The notes beneath the pieces are model-generated. The model was not told the DNA's origin. It did no database searches and saw only the letters and a list, made by a program, of their open reading frames with translations. From Ascoidea asiatica (Eukaryota > Ascomycota > Saccharomycetes > Ascoideales > Ascoideaceae): a stretch of 64,000 nt of DNA. The DNA is taken from NCBI GenBank assembly GCA_001600695.1, contig BCKQ01000004.1, forward strand, positions 1,412,020 through 1,476,019, read 5' to 3'. Made by a program: the position numbers and the translations under genes. Positions 8,860 to 20,600 of the stretch are shown here, piece after piece. Every line of letters starts with the position of its first letter. The first letter of the stretch is position 1.

Positions 8860-8955
8860 CACCCGACGTGGGAGTCGAACCCACAATCTTCTGATGACTG
8901 AATTGAACAAAGTTCTAATAGAAGTCAGACGCGTTAACCATTACGCTAGCCAGGC
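8860..8955 (-). tRNA. tR(UCU): tRNA-Arg(TCT) with intron
   Basis: Minus-strand tRNA of 96 nt including an intron of about 23 nt. The acceptor GCCTGGC pairs with GTCGGGT with wobble pairs. The anticodon stem TCTGA/TCAGA flanks the loop CTTCTA, anticodon TCT, with the intron after position 37. The T arm is GTGGG-TTCGACT-CCCAC. Yeast tRNA-Arg(UCU) often lacks an intron, so the intron is notable. The copy at 41553-41648 is nearly identical. Confidence 0.93.
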
Positions 8956-9403
8956 TTAATTATAATTTTATGTTTCTAGTTTATTTTCTCTTTTTTCTAA
9001 GTAACAGTAAGAAGTGATACATTTTATGTCATATGTTCACGTGCTCAGTTTTACCGGAATTCTTCTCCATTAAACTAAACAATATTTCCTAAAATGGCCT
9101 ATTTCAGGGTTCATTATAATATGTTATACCTTTCCCACTGCTTTACTTTCTTATATTATATTATATTATATTATATTATATTATACTATTATTACTACAA
9201 CGTTTTTTATTCAATAATAGATTTGATTAAATGTGAAATAGTGAAGTAATAAAAATAATAATAAAAAAATCAGAAAATCTCTAAAAAAATATAATAGTAA
9301 TTAAAGAAATAAAAGCAAAAAAACAAAAAAAAAAGAAGAAAAAAAAATTGGGTATTGAGAAATTTATAAAAAAAATTATATATCTATTGATTAAAAATTA
9401 TTA
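8956..9403. other. Intergenic region between tRNA-Arg and multicopper oxidase 1
   Basis: Holds a CACGTG E-box at about 9039-9044, a pentanucleotide TTATA-type microsatellite at about 9151-9185, and A-rich DNA. The equivalent stretch at 41.65-41.9 kb also has a CACGTG. No gene seen. Confidence 0.55.
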
Positions 9404-11395
9404 TTAAGCTCCCAGAGAAATTGGAATTTTTGGTTCTCCAGGTGTTAATTCTTTCATTGAATTATAATTTACATGTGTTTGTTCATATAAACTTGTAGGA
9501 ATTTGTTTAATTTCTTCTTTACTTTCAATTAATACACTTGACATACCTCCGGATAAATGAAGTTGAATATGACAATGAATCATCCATGCTCCTGGATTAT
9601 CTGCAATAAATCTAATAATTGCATATCCACCAGTTTCAACTTCAACAATATCAACATATGGTGGATTTTTAAAATTAAATAATTCTTCTTCTCCATTATT
9701 TAAAGCTTCTTCAACTGATGAATATGAAAAATTTTTTAATTTTTCACTTTGACTAATTACATAAAATGAATGTCCATGTAAATGCATTGGATGTGCTGCA
9801 AATTCAGAATTTTGAAAAATAATATCAATAATATTATTTGGTTCAATTCCAACATCAATTATTGCATTATTCATTTCTTCACTAATATTCATTTTTGGAT
9901 CTTTAATTATATCAAATAATAATGGTGTATTTAATTCCATACCTGAATCCATTGGTATATTTTTATAGAGTGAAAATGTACTAACTGAATTTCTTTTCAT
10001 ATATGTAAAAATTGTTTTATCTCCTTTACCAATTGGTGGTATTAAACTTTTATCATATGGTGAAGTTTTTAATGCATTTAATTGTTTATATTTTTTATTT
10101 ATTAATATACCTGCATTATTTTGAAATAATTCTCCATTACTTGATAAATCTGTAATATTTTGAATTAATGATGATGTATAATTATTTTCATTACCATATT
10201 TTAAATATCCATATCCATTAATTAATTGAGGATTTTCTGCTCCTGAAATTCTAATTAAAAATGGTTTAGAAATATCTTTATGTTCAAATTTATTTGTTTT
10301 AACTAAAATTGTAAATCTTTGTCCAATTGATAAATATAATTGTTCACCTTCAATTGGTTCAACAAATGCTCCATCAACTGCAATAATTGAAATTTTATGA
10401 TCATCAATACTAATAACTTTTGAAAATTCTCCACCTGCATTTAAAATATTAAACATAATATATTCTTTATTATTTGTATAAAAAATTTCTAAATTTGAAG
10501 TTGTATTAAAACATTCTTCCATTGTTCCTGGTGATCCTAATAAAATTTCTTCTTCATTTATTGTACCAAAACTTGAACAACCATAATTATCAACAAAATA
10601 ATTTTCATAAGAAATATCTGTAAATTTGGTAATACCTTCTGAAATTATTACTTCTTTTGGTGTACAATAATGTCTACCAATTCCATTTATTAATATAGAT
10701 TGAATACATGTTAAATCAACTCCATAATTAAATAATTTTGCTGCAACATCATCATAAGTTTCTTTAAACCAATCACTAATAAATAATAATTTTGGAGATT
10801 TTTCTAATTCATATAATAAACTTAATTCATTAGAATCATTAGTTATTTGATTATATGGTCTTTGAATATCATTATTTGGTTTAATATATATTGAACCTGC
10901 AATTCCATCATTAGAATATCCTCTATAATGAGAATGATACCAATAAAATCCATATTGTTCTGCTTTCCAAACATAAGTATATGAATCTCCTGTTAATATA
11001 GGATATTGAGTAACACCTGCAGCACCATCTGCAAAATTAGTTCCCTTTTGAGTAATTCCATGAAAATGAATTGTTACTGGTACTGTCATATAATTATTTA
11101 CTTCAATAATAACCCAATAACCTTGATTAAGTTGAAGTTCAGGACCAGGTGATTGACCATTAATTAAAAATCCTCTTCTATATCTACCATCTGGATTAAC
11201 AATAGTTTCAGTTAAATTCCATTGTTCAAAATGAATATTGGCATCTTTTGGAATAAGTGAAGTTGGTTCTGTAACATATGAATTAGAATTAGAAATAAAT
11301 TTAGATTTAGATATTGGATAAGTATTAATAGGTAATATATAATATATAATTATATTTAAGACTAAAAAATTGAAAAAATTATTCAAAAATATCAT
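9404..11395 (-). CDS. Secreted laccase-like multicopper oxidase (copy 1)
   Basis: A 663-residue enzyme of the three-cupredoxin multicopper oxidase family, which oxidises a substrate and reduces oxygen to water. The hydrophobic N-terminus (residues 1-25) looks like a signal peptide. Copper-binding motifs are complete: HFHG at 110-113, YWYHSH at 151-156, HPMHLHGH at 535-542 and HCHIQLH at 607-613. The residue ten after the T1 cysteine is Met618, as in ascorbate oxidase; the yeast ferroxidase Fet3 has Leu there. There is no C-terminal membrane helix, again unlike Fet3, so I expect a secreted or wall-associated laccase-like enzyme, not an iron-uptake ferroxidase. The substrate is unknown. Paralogue at 55516-57525; a dead copy at 41985-42315. 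It lies directly beyond the tRNA-Gly/tRNA-Arg pair, as the dead copy does. Confidence 0.88.
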   Translation of the reverse strand: MIFLNNFFNFLVLNIIIYYILPINTYPISKSKFISNSNSYVTEPTSLIPKDANIHFEQWNLTETIVNPDGRYRRGFLINGQSPGPELQLNQGYWVIIEVNNYMTVPVTIHFHGITQKGTNFADGAAGVTQYPILTGDSYTYVWKAEQYGFYWYHSHYRGYSNDGIAGSIYIKPNNDIQRPYNQITNDSNELSLLYELEKSPKLLFISDWFKETYDDVAAKLFNYGVDLTCIQSILINGIGRHYCTPKEVIISEGITKFTDISYENYFVDNYGCSSFGTINEEEILLGSPGTMEECFNTTSNLEIFYTNNKEYIMFNILNAGGEFSKVISIDDHKISIIAVDGAFVEPIEGEQLYLSIGQRFTILVKTNKFEHKDISKPFLIRISGAENPQLINGYGYLKYGNENNYTSSLIQNITDLSSNGELFQNNAGILINKKYKQLNALKTSPYDKSLIPPIGKGDKTIFTYMKRNSVSTFSLYKNIPMDSGMELNTPLLFDIIKDPKMNISEEMNNAIIDVGIEPNNIIDIIFQNSEFAAHPMHLHGHSFYVISQSEKLKNFSYSSVEEALNNGEEELFNFKNPPYVDIVEVETGGYAIIRFIADNPGAWMIHCHIQLHLSGGMSSVLIESKEEIKQIPTSLYEQTHVNYNSMKELTPGEPKIPISLGA

Positions 11396-14300
11396 TTTTG
11401 AAAAGATAAGTTTGAAATATTAGTTACTTTTAAATTTAAAAAGCCAATAAAAAAAAACTGAAAAAAATTATTCATTGTAAAAAAAGAAAGAATTTTAATT
11501 AAATTTATAATCAAAAAATATTCTTTTTTCTGTTAATCCATTTGAATCTATAATTCAAGAGAAAAATTTTCAAATTAGAAATCTTGATGAAGTCTTGATA
11601 AAAAATCTTGATAAAATCTTGATTAAATCTTCATCTGGATGAAATTTTGATGAAATTGAACAATTAAAAAATCAAACTTTTAGAAAATAAAAAACTTATA
11701 AAATTTTAAAATTCTAAAATACCCTTTAATAGGAAATAAACTAAATGATAATTGAATAAAAAGTTTGTTAGCCTTGGCTTTGGTTACGCATAGCAGTCTC
11801 TAGGCAATTATTGAACAATTTTCTTTTTTTTTTTCTAGATTATTTGAAAACCTTTTGATCATAATTTTATCAGAAAAAGATAAAATTTTGATCGTAATTT
11901 GGTTGTTTTCTGAGCATTTTTTGTAATAAATTTTCTTCTCTCAGATATTCAGAAGATATTTTTAGTGAAAAATTGACCCTTTTCGATACAGATTATAAAA
12001 ATTACCAAAATACTGAAAAAGTTTTAAGGTAATGAAATTTAAAGTTTACCAATTTTAGATTATCCCTTCAAAATACGAATATATGTTTACCTGCAATATC
12101 AAGAGAATAACTAAATTTAGTTCTATTCATGTTTTTTTTCTTTAAGGACTTAACCAATAGAAAATTTATATTTATTTGCAGAAATGGGATAATACTGCAT
12201 TTTCTCGGTGATTCACATGGCTTTTATGAAAAGCACTTACTCTGAAGGGGTAAAAATATTAAATATTGAAATATCAAAATATTGGTTATTAGATATTGAT
12301 TATTAAATATTGGATATATACTCTTTGATATTGGACATCAATGACCGAATATCAATGATTGGATATCAATAATTGAAAATTAATAAGTGTATATTGAATG
12401 AGAAATAGAAGTATTGAATTAGGAAGCTTTGGTTATAAAATATGTTGAAGACTGAAATAGGATTTAAAAGCGAATCTATGAAGTGAATTAGTTTAAAAAA
12501 GCGGTAAGGGTTACTTTGGATATACCGAAAATGAAAAGATTTTCATATTTAGTTTTGATCTTTGAATATGATTGCATATTATTGGATATGATTAAATATT
12601 ATTGGATATGATTATATATTATTCAGATTTATTCAGATTCATTGAATTTTATTGAATTTATTGAATTTATTGAAGTAATATGAATTTCTTTGGATTTACT
12701 ACTTTGGATTATAAAAGCTTGAATTGGGAAAGCTTGAATTTGAAAGTTGGAAAATGGCAAAAGAGAGACTTCTTTAGAGCGATAAAACTGAAATTAGATA
12801 TCTTGCAAACGAGGATAACTGGCTAGGAAACACATATCCCGAGTTGCCAGAAATTAGGAAAGGAAGTTGGCCAGAGCATACATCTCGAACTGAGAACCCA
12901 GGAGAAAAATACACATAAAGACAGTATTATGGACTATTCATTGTTAGATTATAGATTATGGATTATAGAATACAATATAGAATATAGATTATAATTTCTT
13001 TTATTTAGATGGTCCTAACTGTTATATTTCTATTGTTTCCAGCATTCTTTACCGTAGTTCCAATATTGTATGAGGGTTAATTTTCATTTTTATCACCCGA
13101 CCGTATTCGCGCGCAAAACTGTAGGATTTGCACAAAAATATTGACTATCTGCAGCTCGAAGTGCCGAACAGTTTTTACAAATTGCGTTGCGCACTTTTCC
13201 TGAAAACAAGGGATTTCTTCTTTTAAATAGATTTGTGCCATTTTCCTGATAAGAAGTGCGTTCACCGGAACCTTAACACTAAAAATCAAATTTAGGACGT
13301 CCCATCTAAAATGTGGCTGAGCTTGCCATATACCGACCAGATTCATATAACTTGAATCTTTCTTTGTTATATTGGTTATTAATGAAAACTATGACAGCAT
13401 CAATATTGTTTTGCAATAAAGGATTTGAAATATATTAAGTTTTTTTCATGCAAAAGCAAAGGCTTGAGATTATGATTGGATGCTAACTGAGATTTTTGAA
13501 TTGAGACTTTTTGAACAAAAGTGACCCTTTGAACTACAGAAATTAGTATAAAAACAAATCTATAACATTCAATAAGTTTGATGAAATCTTCAATGAATAT
13601 ATTGAAAAAAAGAAGATTCCAATAACTAAGCCTTATGTTTATAGTACTACTCTAATAAAATGAGTTTTTATTTTATCCAATGAACAAAGGTGCTATAATC
13701 ATATTTAAAAGCAATTTCATAAAAACTAGTGAGATTGAATATATAAACTTGAAATAAAATTTAAACAAGGATAGTTCAAAAAATTGGCACATAATTCATA
13801 TAATTCATAATTACACGAAATTAATCGTACATAAATAAGATGTACCTTGGTTTTCTTTTTCTTACAAATTATAATTAGTAAAAGTAAGCAAAAAAACATC
13901 TTAAATTTTTATATTAATTTAAAAAAATGTTCTATAAAGACTATTTCAAAATGACAGTTCTAATTGATGAAAATTTTGAGTTAAATTAAATCCGTATAAA
14001 AGAACTCTCGCAAAGCAAGATAATTTAATTTCAACTTTTTCTACTTCTTGTGCAAATACTAAATCAAAAGAAACTGGAGTATTACCTGAATTTCACGACT
14101 GCTTTCATTCTTATTTTTATTCTTGTTCCTTATTTACTTGGTAATTTTAAAATCTATATTGATGAAAAATGGTCTATTTGAAAGCAATAACAGTTGAAAA
14201 TAATTGATTAATGCTTATTTTTAAGATCAAGACTAATTTGTCAAAAAAAAGTGGTCCTGAATTATGAACCTATGAATAGATTATAATCAGGTATTTGTAA

Positions 14301-14774
14301 TGATATCTAATCAATTTAATTAGTAAATATAGTCATACTGTATATCCAAAAAAAAAGAGTATAGCCGATAGCCTGAGATTATACGACTCACCCACACTAT
14401 GCATTAGTATGCTTTAGTGCATAACATAACATAAAATAAATAGTTACCCGGCGTCTTTTTTAAACTTAAAATCACACACATAAACATAAAGTCGGTTGTA
14501 AAATTAACTTTAAACCCTCAATGATAAAGTCAAAAAAAAGAACAAGAATACTGCTTATTAGAAATATTGATAATTTATATCATGTAGATAATTAATGTTA
14601 AAGAGATAAACCATTGAGAAAGGTTATTTGAAGATTAGGTATAAAAGTATATTAACGTTTTTGAATTAATTAATTACTGGCGACGTTACTCTTAAATTAT
14701 TTTTAAAAAAAGGTTAATATATTAAAATAAAAAGACTATAAAACATAAAAGTGGGATTATTATTGTATATTGCT
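11396..14774. other. Long gene-poor AT-rich region
   Basis: 3.4 kb without a credible gene. It contains ATATTGGATAT/GATATTGAT-like short repeats (about 12250-12400), an 18-19 bp tandem repeat around TATTATTGGATATGATTA (about 12565-12625), TTGAATTTA repeats (about 12640-12675) and a slightly GC-richer stretch at 13080-13330. Short peptides at about 14020-14180 (see findings) may be a coding relic. The 89-codon minus-strand ORF at 13077-13346 has no recognisable feature. Confidence 0.45.
12565..12625. repeat. Tandem TTATTGGATATGATTA repeat
   Basis: About three copies of an 18-19 bp AT-rich unit containing ATTATTGGATATGATTA, flanked by further short TATT/GAAT repeats. Non-coding. Function unknown. 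Confidence 0.5.
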
Positions 14775-16061
14775 TTATTGAGTGTTATTTTGGTTATTGT
14801 TATTACTACCCATGAAACTTCTTGCAAAGTTTTGAATCATTGGATTGTTTAATAAATCATCAAGACCTGGATTACCTCCATTAGCACCTGCATTGGCATT
14901 GGCATTGGAATTTGCATTAGTACTGGCATTTGAATCAGTATTTTCTGTAGAACTTGCATTTTGATTAGCAGCTTGATTAGCAGCTTGATTAGCACCTGCA
15001 CCACCAAGACCAAAACCTTGGGCCATTTGTCTAAGTGCAGGATTATTTAAAAGACCTTGTAAAGCATCCGGATTTTGCATCATTTGTTGAGCAGCTTGCA
15101 TTACTTGAGGATTTTGCATCATTGAAGATAATCCACCAGCACCACCAGCACCACCGAACATTGAAGCTAAATTACCTAAATCTGGGAATCCAGAAGGTGT
15201 TCCACTATTATTACTATTATTATTATTATTATTGTTATCATTTGAAGATTGATCTCTTGTTGACTGAGCAACATTATCATTACTATTATTATTATTTATG
15301 TCATTATTATTGTTATCAATATCAATTGAATCTTGTAAAGATTGTTCATATCTTTGTTTTGCAGTTTCATAACCTTTTAAAGTAATTTGATTAACTTTAT
15401 TTTTTGCAGATTCTAAATCAAGACATTTTTTATAATTTTCCATACTTTTTTTATAATCACCTTTAGCAAAATAAGCTAAACCTAATCTTGAATAAGCTTT
15501 TGAATAATTTGAATCTAATAATAAAGCATTTGAAGCATCAATTATAGCTAAATCATGTTTTTTTAAAGAAGAATAAGCTGCAGCTCTATTTGATAAATAA
15601 ATTGGATTTGTTGAAATTAATTTAATTGCTTCAGAATAATATTTAATTGCATTTTCAAAATCTTTTGTTGCAATACATTTATTACCTTTTAATTTTAATT
15701 CTTCTGCTTTTTCTTTTAAATTGATTTCTTCAATTGGTATATTTACATTTATTTCTTTTACTTTTTCATCTTCTGATTTTTCTTTTTGTTTTTCATTGAT
15801 CTTAATATTTGAATTTAAATTTGAATTATATTTTAAACCATCATTAATTAATTGAATTAAAGATTTATTACCAAATTTATTATTAATAATGTCTTTTGAT
15901 TCATCTTTATTGATTTCAAAAGAATCTGCAATACAATCTAATACAACTTCATTCAAAGATTCAACATATTCTTCGTTAACTTGATTTTTTGCTATTGAAT
16001 CAGATAAAAACTGAATTATTAAATGAGCAATATCTTTATTATTTACTGACATTTTCGACAC
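14775..16061 (-). CDS. SGT2: Sgt2/SGTA co-chaperone
   Basis: A 428-residue homologue of Sgt2, the small glutamine-rich TPR protein that receives tail-anchored membrane proteins from Hsp70 and hands them to the Get4-Get5/Get3 (GET) pathway in the cytosol. Residues 1-75 match the helical dimerisation and Get5-binding domain (DIAHLIIQFLSD, then VLDCIADSFEI). Residues about 118-225 form three TPR motifs, starting AEELKLKGNKCI. The C-terminal part has Asn runs, then NPQVMQAAQQMMQNPDALQG and NNPALRQMAQ, the STI1-like substrate-binding region, and ends Asn/Gln rich. It is longer than yeast Sgt2 (about 346 residues) mainly through low-complexity inserts. Divergent from VRL1. A perfect three-unit heat-shock element lies 227-239 bp upstream. 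Confidence 0.93.
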   Translation of the reverse strand: MSKMSVNNKDIAHLIIQFLSDSIAKNQVNEEYVESLNEVVLDCIADSFEINKDESKDIINNKFGNKSLIQLINDGLKYNSNLNSNIKINEKQKEKSEDEKVKEINVNIPIEEINLKEKAEELKLKGNKCIATKDFENAIKYYSEAIKLISTNPIYLSNRAAAYSSLKKHDLAIIDASNALLLDSNYSKAYSRLGLAYFAKGDYKKSMENYKKCLDLESAKNKVNQITLKGYETAKQRYEQSLQDSIDIDNNNNDINNNNSNDNVAQSTRDQSSNDNNNNNNNSNNSGTPSGFPDLGNLASMFGGAGGAGGLSSMMQNPQVMQAAQQMMQNPDALQGLLNNPALRQMAQGFGLGGAGANQAANQAANQNASSTENTDSNASTNANSNANANAGANGGNPGLDDLLNNPMIQNFARSFMGSNNNNQNNTQ

Positions 16062-16746
16062 TGTTTATGAATTATTCTATTATTATTCTTTATAGCTTAA
16101 ACAATTAAATACTTTGGGCAATGTTTTATTAAATATACTAACTAAAACACTTTATCTATATATTTATTTTCAATCAAACAGTAGAATTATTTCCGATTTA
16201 ATAATCAATAACGATGCATGGACCTTTCTCTGTTTCTTTCTTTCTTTCTTTCTCCGGTGTCTTTCTCATTGCTCTTTCTGCTGCTTCTTCTCGAACATTC
16301 GACGGTGCAAGTGCCATTCGCTGGATGTTGGATGCAAATAATATCCAAGCCACAAGCACCGCCCTGTTTTATAAAACCAGCCTTTTCATGGCTGAGTTAT
16401 TTTTTTAAGGCTGTGCAATGTGGCTTAAACTGCTGACGTAATAAATACTATTTGCTTACCTAAGCACTATTTGGTTTTCTTTGCATTTATTCTCTTCGGC
16501 GTTTATCAAATCAAAAAAAAATAAAGGTCTAACAAAACAAAGATGATAAAAAGAAACACATGAAGATAAGAAGATACAAATAAAATATAAAGATACTTTA
16601 TCATCATATTAGTACTTGGAATCTTTTTAATCCTGTTTCAAAACATTTGAATTGAATTAAAAATAATCTCATTGATATCATTTGAAAATTTCTTAATTCA
16701 ATCTTTCAATTAAAACTAATAATAATGAACTAATCAATTAACTCAA
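16062..16746. other. Divergent promoter region of SGT2 and VRL1
   Basis: 685 bp between divergent genes. The GC-richer part at about 16210-16400 includes a TTTC repeat and a perfect heat-shock element (16288-16300). Short ORFs here overlap each other in all frames and look like chance. Confidence 0.6.
16288..16300. promoter_or_regulatory. Perfect heat-shock element (Hsf1 site)
   Basis: The 13 bases read TTC-TC-GAA-CA-TTC, three perfect alternating NGAAN units as bound by the Hsf1 trimer. The site lies 227 bp before the SGT2 start codon and about 450 bp before VRL1. SGT2 encodes a co-chaperone, so it is the likelier target. Confidence 0.65.
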
Positions 16747-17535
16747 ATGTCTTCTTTTAAAAATGAAAATATTCAACAATTTTATAGAAAACCTAAATCT
16801 CAATCTCAGTCTCAATCTCAGTCTCAATCTCATTCTCAATCTCAATCAACTCAATTTCAATTACCTCAGTTATTAAATCCTTTATTAAATGCCATTTTTA
16901 ATAATCCAAATAATTCAAATTCAACTTTATCAAATTTATATAATACTTTGAATAATAATCCATCTAATTTTATATTATTAATTCCTTCAACTGATATTTT
17001 ATTGAATTATTTTTATTATCAACAGCAAAATGATGATTCTTCATTTGAAAATAATCAAGATATTAATAAAAATTTAAATTCAAGTTCAAAAAAAAAATTG
17101 TATTATAAAGATAAATCTTATGACTTGAATTTCATTCAATCTCATATAATTAAAATATACAACAACAATAATAGTAGTAGTAGTAGTAATAATAGTAATG
17201 ATATTGACATCAATTTAAATTTAAATTCAAATTCAAATTCAAATGGTGTTTTTTATAATTTAAATAATGAGAAATTACAATTTAAAAAAAATTATTTAAT
17301 TTTCAATAAAAAGAAATTTAATATTATTAAAATTAATAACTTCTTAAATTTCAATAATTATTTAAATTCTTTTAAATTTAAATTTATTTTATTAAATTTA
17401 CCTTTAATTGGTATTCCAATAAAATTATACTCAAATATCATTACTAATAATAATTATAATAATAATACTACTATAAATAATAGTGACAGTAATGATATCA
17501 TTAATAGTAGTAATATAAGTAATAATAATAATAAT

Positions 17536-17601
<66 letters not shown>

Positions 17602-20600
17602 TCATTTGAAAATGATGAGATTATCTCTGATATACTTAACTACGATTCAACTAATTCGTTTGATCAATTAATAAGAAGATTTCCATTAATTTATCAATCT
17701 TTAGGTCATATTTTCACATCTAATTTTAAAAATTTTAATCAAAATTATCTTTTAATTAATAATATTAATAATAATATTTCCTTAAATGATTTATTATTAC
17801 ACTTTAATAAATTAATTTCATCAATAAAGTTAAATTTCAATCAGAATTTATCAAATAATTTAATTAATGATATTTTAAAATTCAATCCAAATATAGATTT
17901 GAATAAATGTATTTATGATTATATTGAATTAAACCTATATGATAATATATTCAATAAACTAATATATTTAAATAATATTAAAAAAAATGATAATATAGTT
18001 TTTAATAATGAATTTTATGATAATATTCAATACATATCTTTAAATCAATTAAATTTAAATAAAAAATATTTTAACTCAATTAATAATTATCAGTTTTTGA
18101 AAATTTTAAGAAAAATTAATTTATCAATCATTGAATTCAAAAAAATTTCTTTATCAAATAATTATAATTCAAAATTAAAAATTTTAATTAATACTATAAA
18201 TATTCTAACTAAAACAACTTCTTCAAATGATAATCATAGTAGTAATCATATAAATAAAGATTTAATTTCAATTGATGCTGATAACTTAATTGGCTTATTA
18301 ATTTATATAATAATTAACTCAAAAGTCATCAATTTAAATATACATTTCAATTACTTAAAAAATTTCTCATATTATAATCATATTCAAAATGGTAATTTAG
18401 GATATATTTTATCAACTTTTGAAGCAATAATTTTTTATTTAATAGATCCGGTTAACTACAATAATTTGAAATCTTATTCATTAAAGAATCTAAATTTCAT
18501 TAATTTAATTAAATCAAATGATATTAAAAATTTGAAAACTTTATTAAATATTAATTTTAATAATAACAGTAGTTTTAATAATGATTATCCTCCTTTAGAC
18601 TCTTTTATATTTTATAGAAATTTAAATGGTGAATCTCCATTAATGTTATCAATATTATCAAATAATTATAAAACTTTTAAAACTTTAATAAATCTCCAGT
18701 ATTTATTTCCTTTAGAAGATATAATTTATGATATAGATATAAATAGTTCTACATTATTATCTCAGGCTTTACAATTACAAAATTTTGCAATTATTAATGA
18801 ACTCATTGATATAATTTCTTCAAGTTGTACAATTAATGAACAATTAATTTATTATAATATTCAAGATAAATTTAAAAGATCAGTTGGTCATTATTTAATT
18901 CATTATAATGATTTAATCCCAAAAATCGGTTTATTCATAAATTGGATTTTAAAAGATATTAATTTTCAAACTCCATTCTTTACAATTTGTAGAAAATATG
19001 ATGACTCAAATTATAATAATTTGATTTTAAAAACTTTCAATTTAGTTAAATATTGGTATTCTTTGAAAAATTTACAGTTTGATTATAGGGATCATATTGA
19101 TGATAAAGGTAATACTTTATTGCATATCTTAAAATCAAATATAAAAATATTACTTGATCCCTCAATTATAATGAACTTAAATTCAGAAAATAATAAAAGA
19201 GTAACTCCATTGATTAATTCAATTAAATTAAATAGAGTTCAAAATGTTAAAGAATTAATTAATGATAATAGACTAGATCTTTTGAAAACTGACAAATTTA
19301 ATTTTTTCACTGCTTTTGATTATATCAAAATGTCTTCAAGTTTTAATAACAAAACAAAGGTGAACACTAATTTGAATGTACAAAATTCAAACAATTTACA
19401 AATAGACTTAATTTCAAATACTTTAGAACCCAAATTACTAGATGATGAAAATGATGAGAATAATAGTTCCGCTAGTGATGATACCTGTAATTCAATTAAA
19501 CTTAAAAGAGATTCAATATTTGAAGATATAATTGATAATTTTTATTTGGATAATCATGTTCCTTTTTTCAATGATAAAAAAATATCTATAATAAGACCAA
19601 AATTTGATTCCCAGTATAAGTTAGTTTTAAAAGGTCAAATAAAATATGCGATTTCCAAAACTGTTTATAAATTATTTAATTACTCAAATATCCATACTTT
19701 TTTAGATTTCAAAACATTATTAAATTTAATGAAAATAGAGTATCCAAATATATTTTTACCTTGTGACGAATTAATTGATTTAATCACTGTTTTCGAGCAA
19801 AATGCAAAAAGACCAATTGTTCACTTTAATAAACTAATGCTAAATGATTTAATTTTTCAATTAAATTTGAATATTTTTACTTTTCTTTTATCTGTTAAAA
19901 GCTATAATGATTATGAATTAATTTGGGAATTTTTAGTATTACCTGTTTTCAATGAATCGCAAAATAATATGAGGAAAAGAAGTATTACTAAATTCAATAG
20001 TCATAAAGATAAATTCATTTTGAAAGAAGACCTTAGAGAAAACATGGAAGAATCTAATGATTCAGCAACCTTATTTACTAATGATTCTAACTTTTCGACT
20101 GAATCTTTAAAAATTGAAAAATTATTCAATACTATTGACAAACTTTCAACTGAAAAAATAATGGAAATATCTTCTTTTCATAAATTTTTTTATGATCAAA
20201 GTAAGAAATATTTTGATACATTTTCTAAAATTAGAAAATTATTAGTTTTCAAAGATTTGAAAACCAAAGATTTAAACTTTACTGAAAGTATTATAGTTTT
20301 TGGAGATGTTTTATCGAATAATAATCAAAAATTGAAAAATAAGTCCAATGAATCTAATGAGGTTAATTACACTCAATTACCTGAGAATCATTATCTTGAT
20401 TTGCCAGAGATTATTAGTGTATTAAAAAAAGTATTGATTCAAGCTGATAATAGTTCATATATTGACAACACCCCATATTTTCTTCTAGCAGATGTTTTTC
20501 ATAGTTTTGAACAAATTATCGGTAATTTGCTAGGAAATATACAGAAGTTATTGGAAAAAATGATTCCTCGTTGGTGGGATCTTTACAACAACATAGAGGA

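Noticed and set aside
9404-11395. Calling the oxidases Fet3 iron-uptake ferroxidases
   Set aside because: No C-terminal membrane anchor and a Met axial ligand; laccase-like is the safer call.
12885-12915. tRNA-like T-arm word (complement of TCTCGAACTGAGAAC)
   Set aside because: No acceptor, D or anticodon arm could be placed around it.
13077-13346. 89-codon minus-strand ORF
   Set aside because: No recognisable motif, isolated in non-coding DNA, codon use unlike neighbours.
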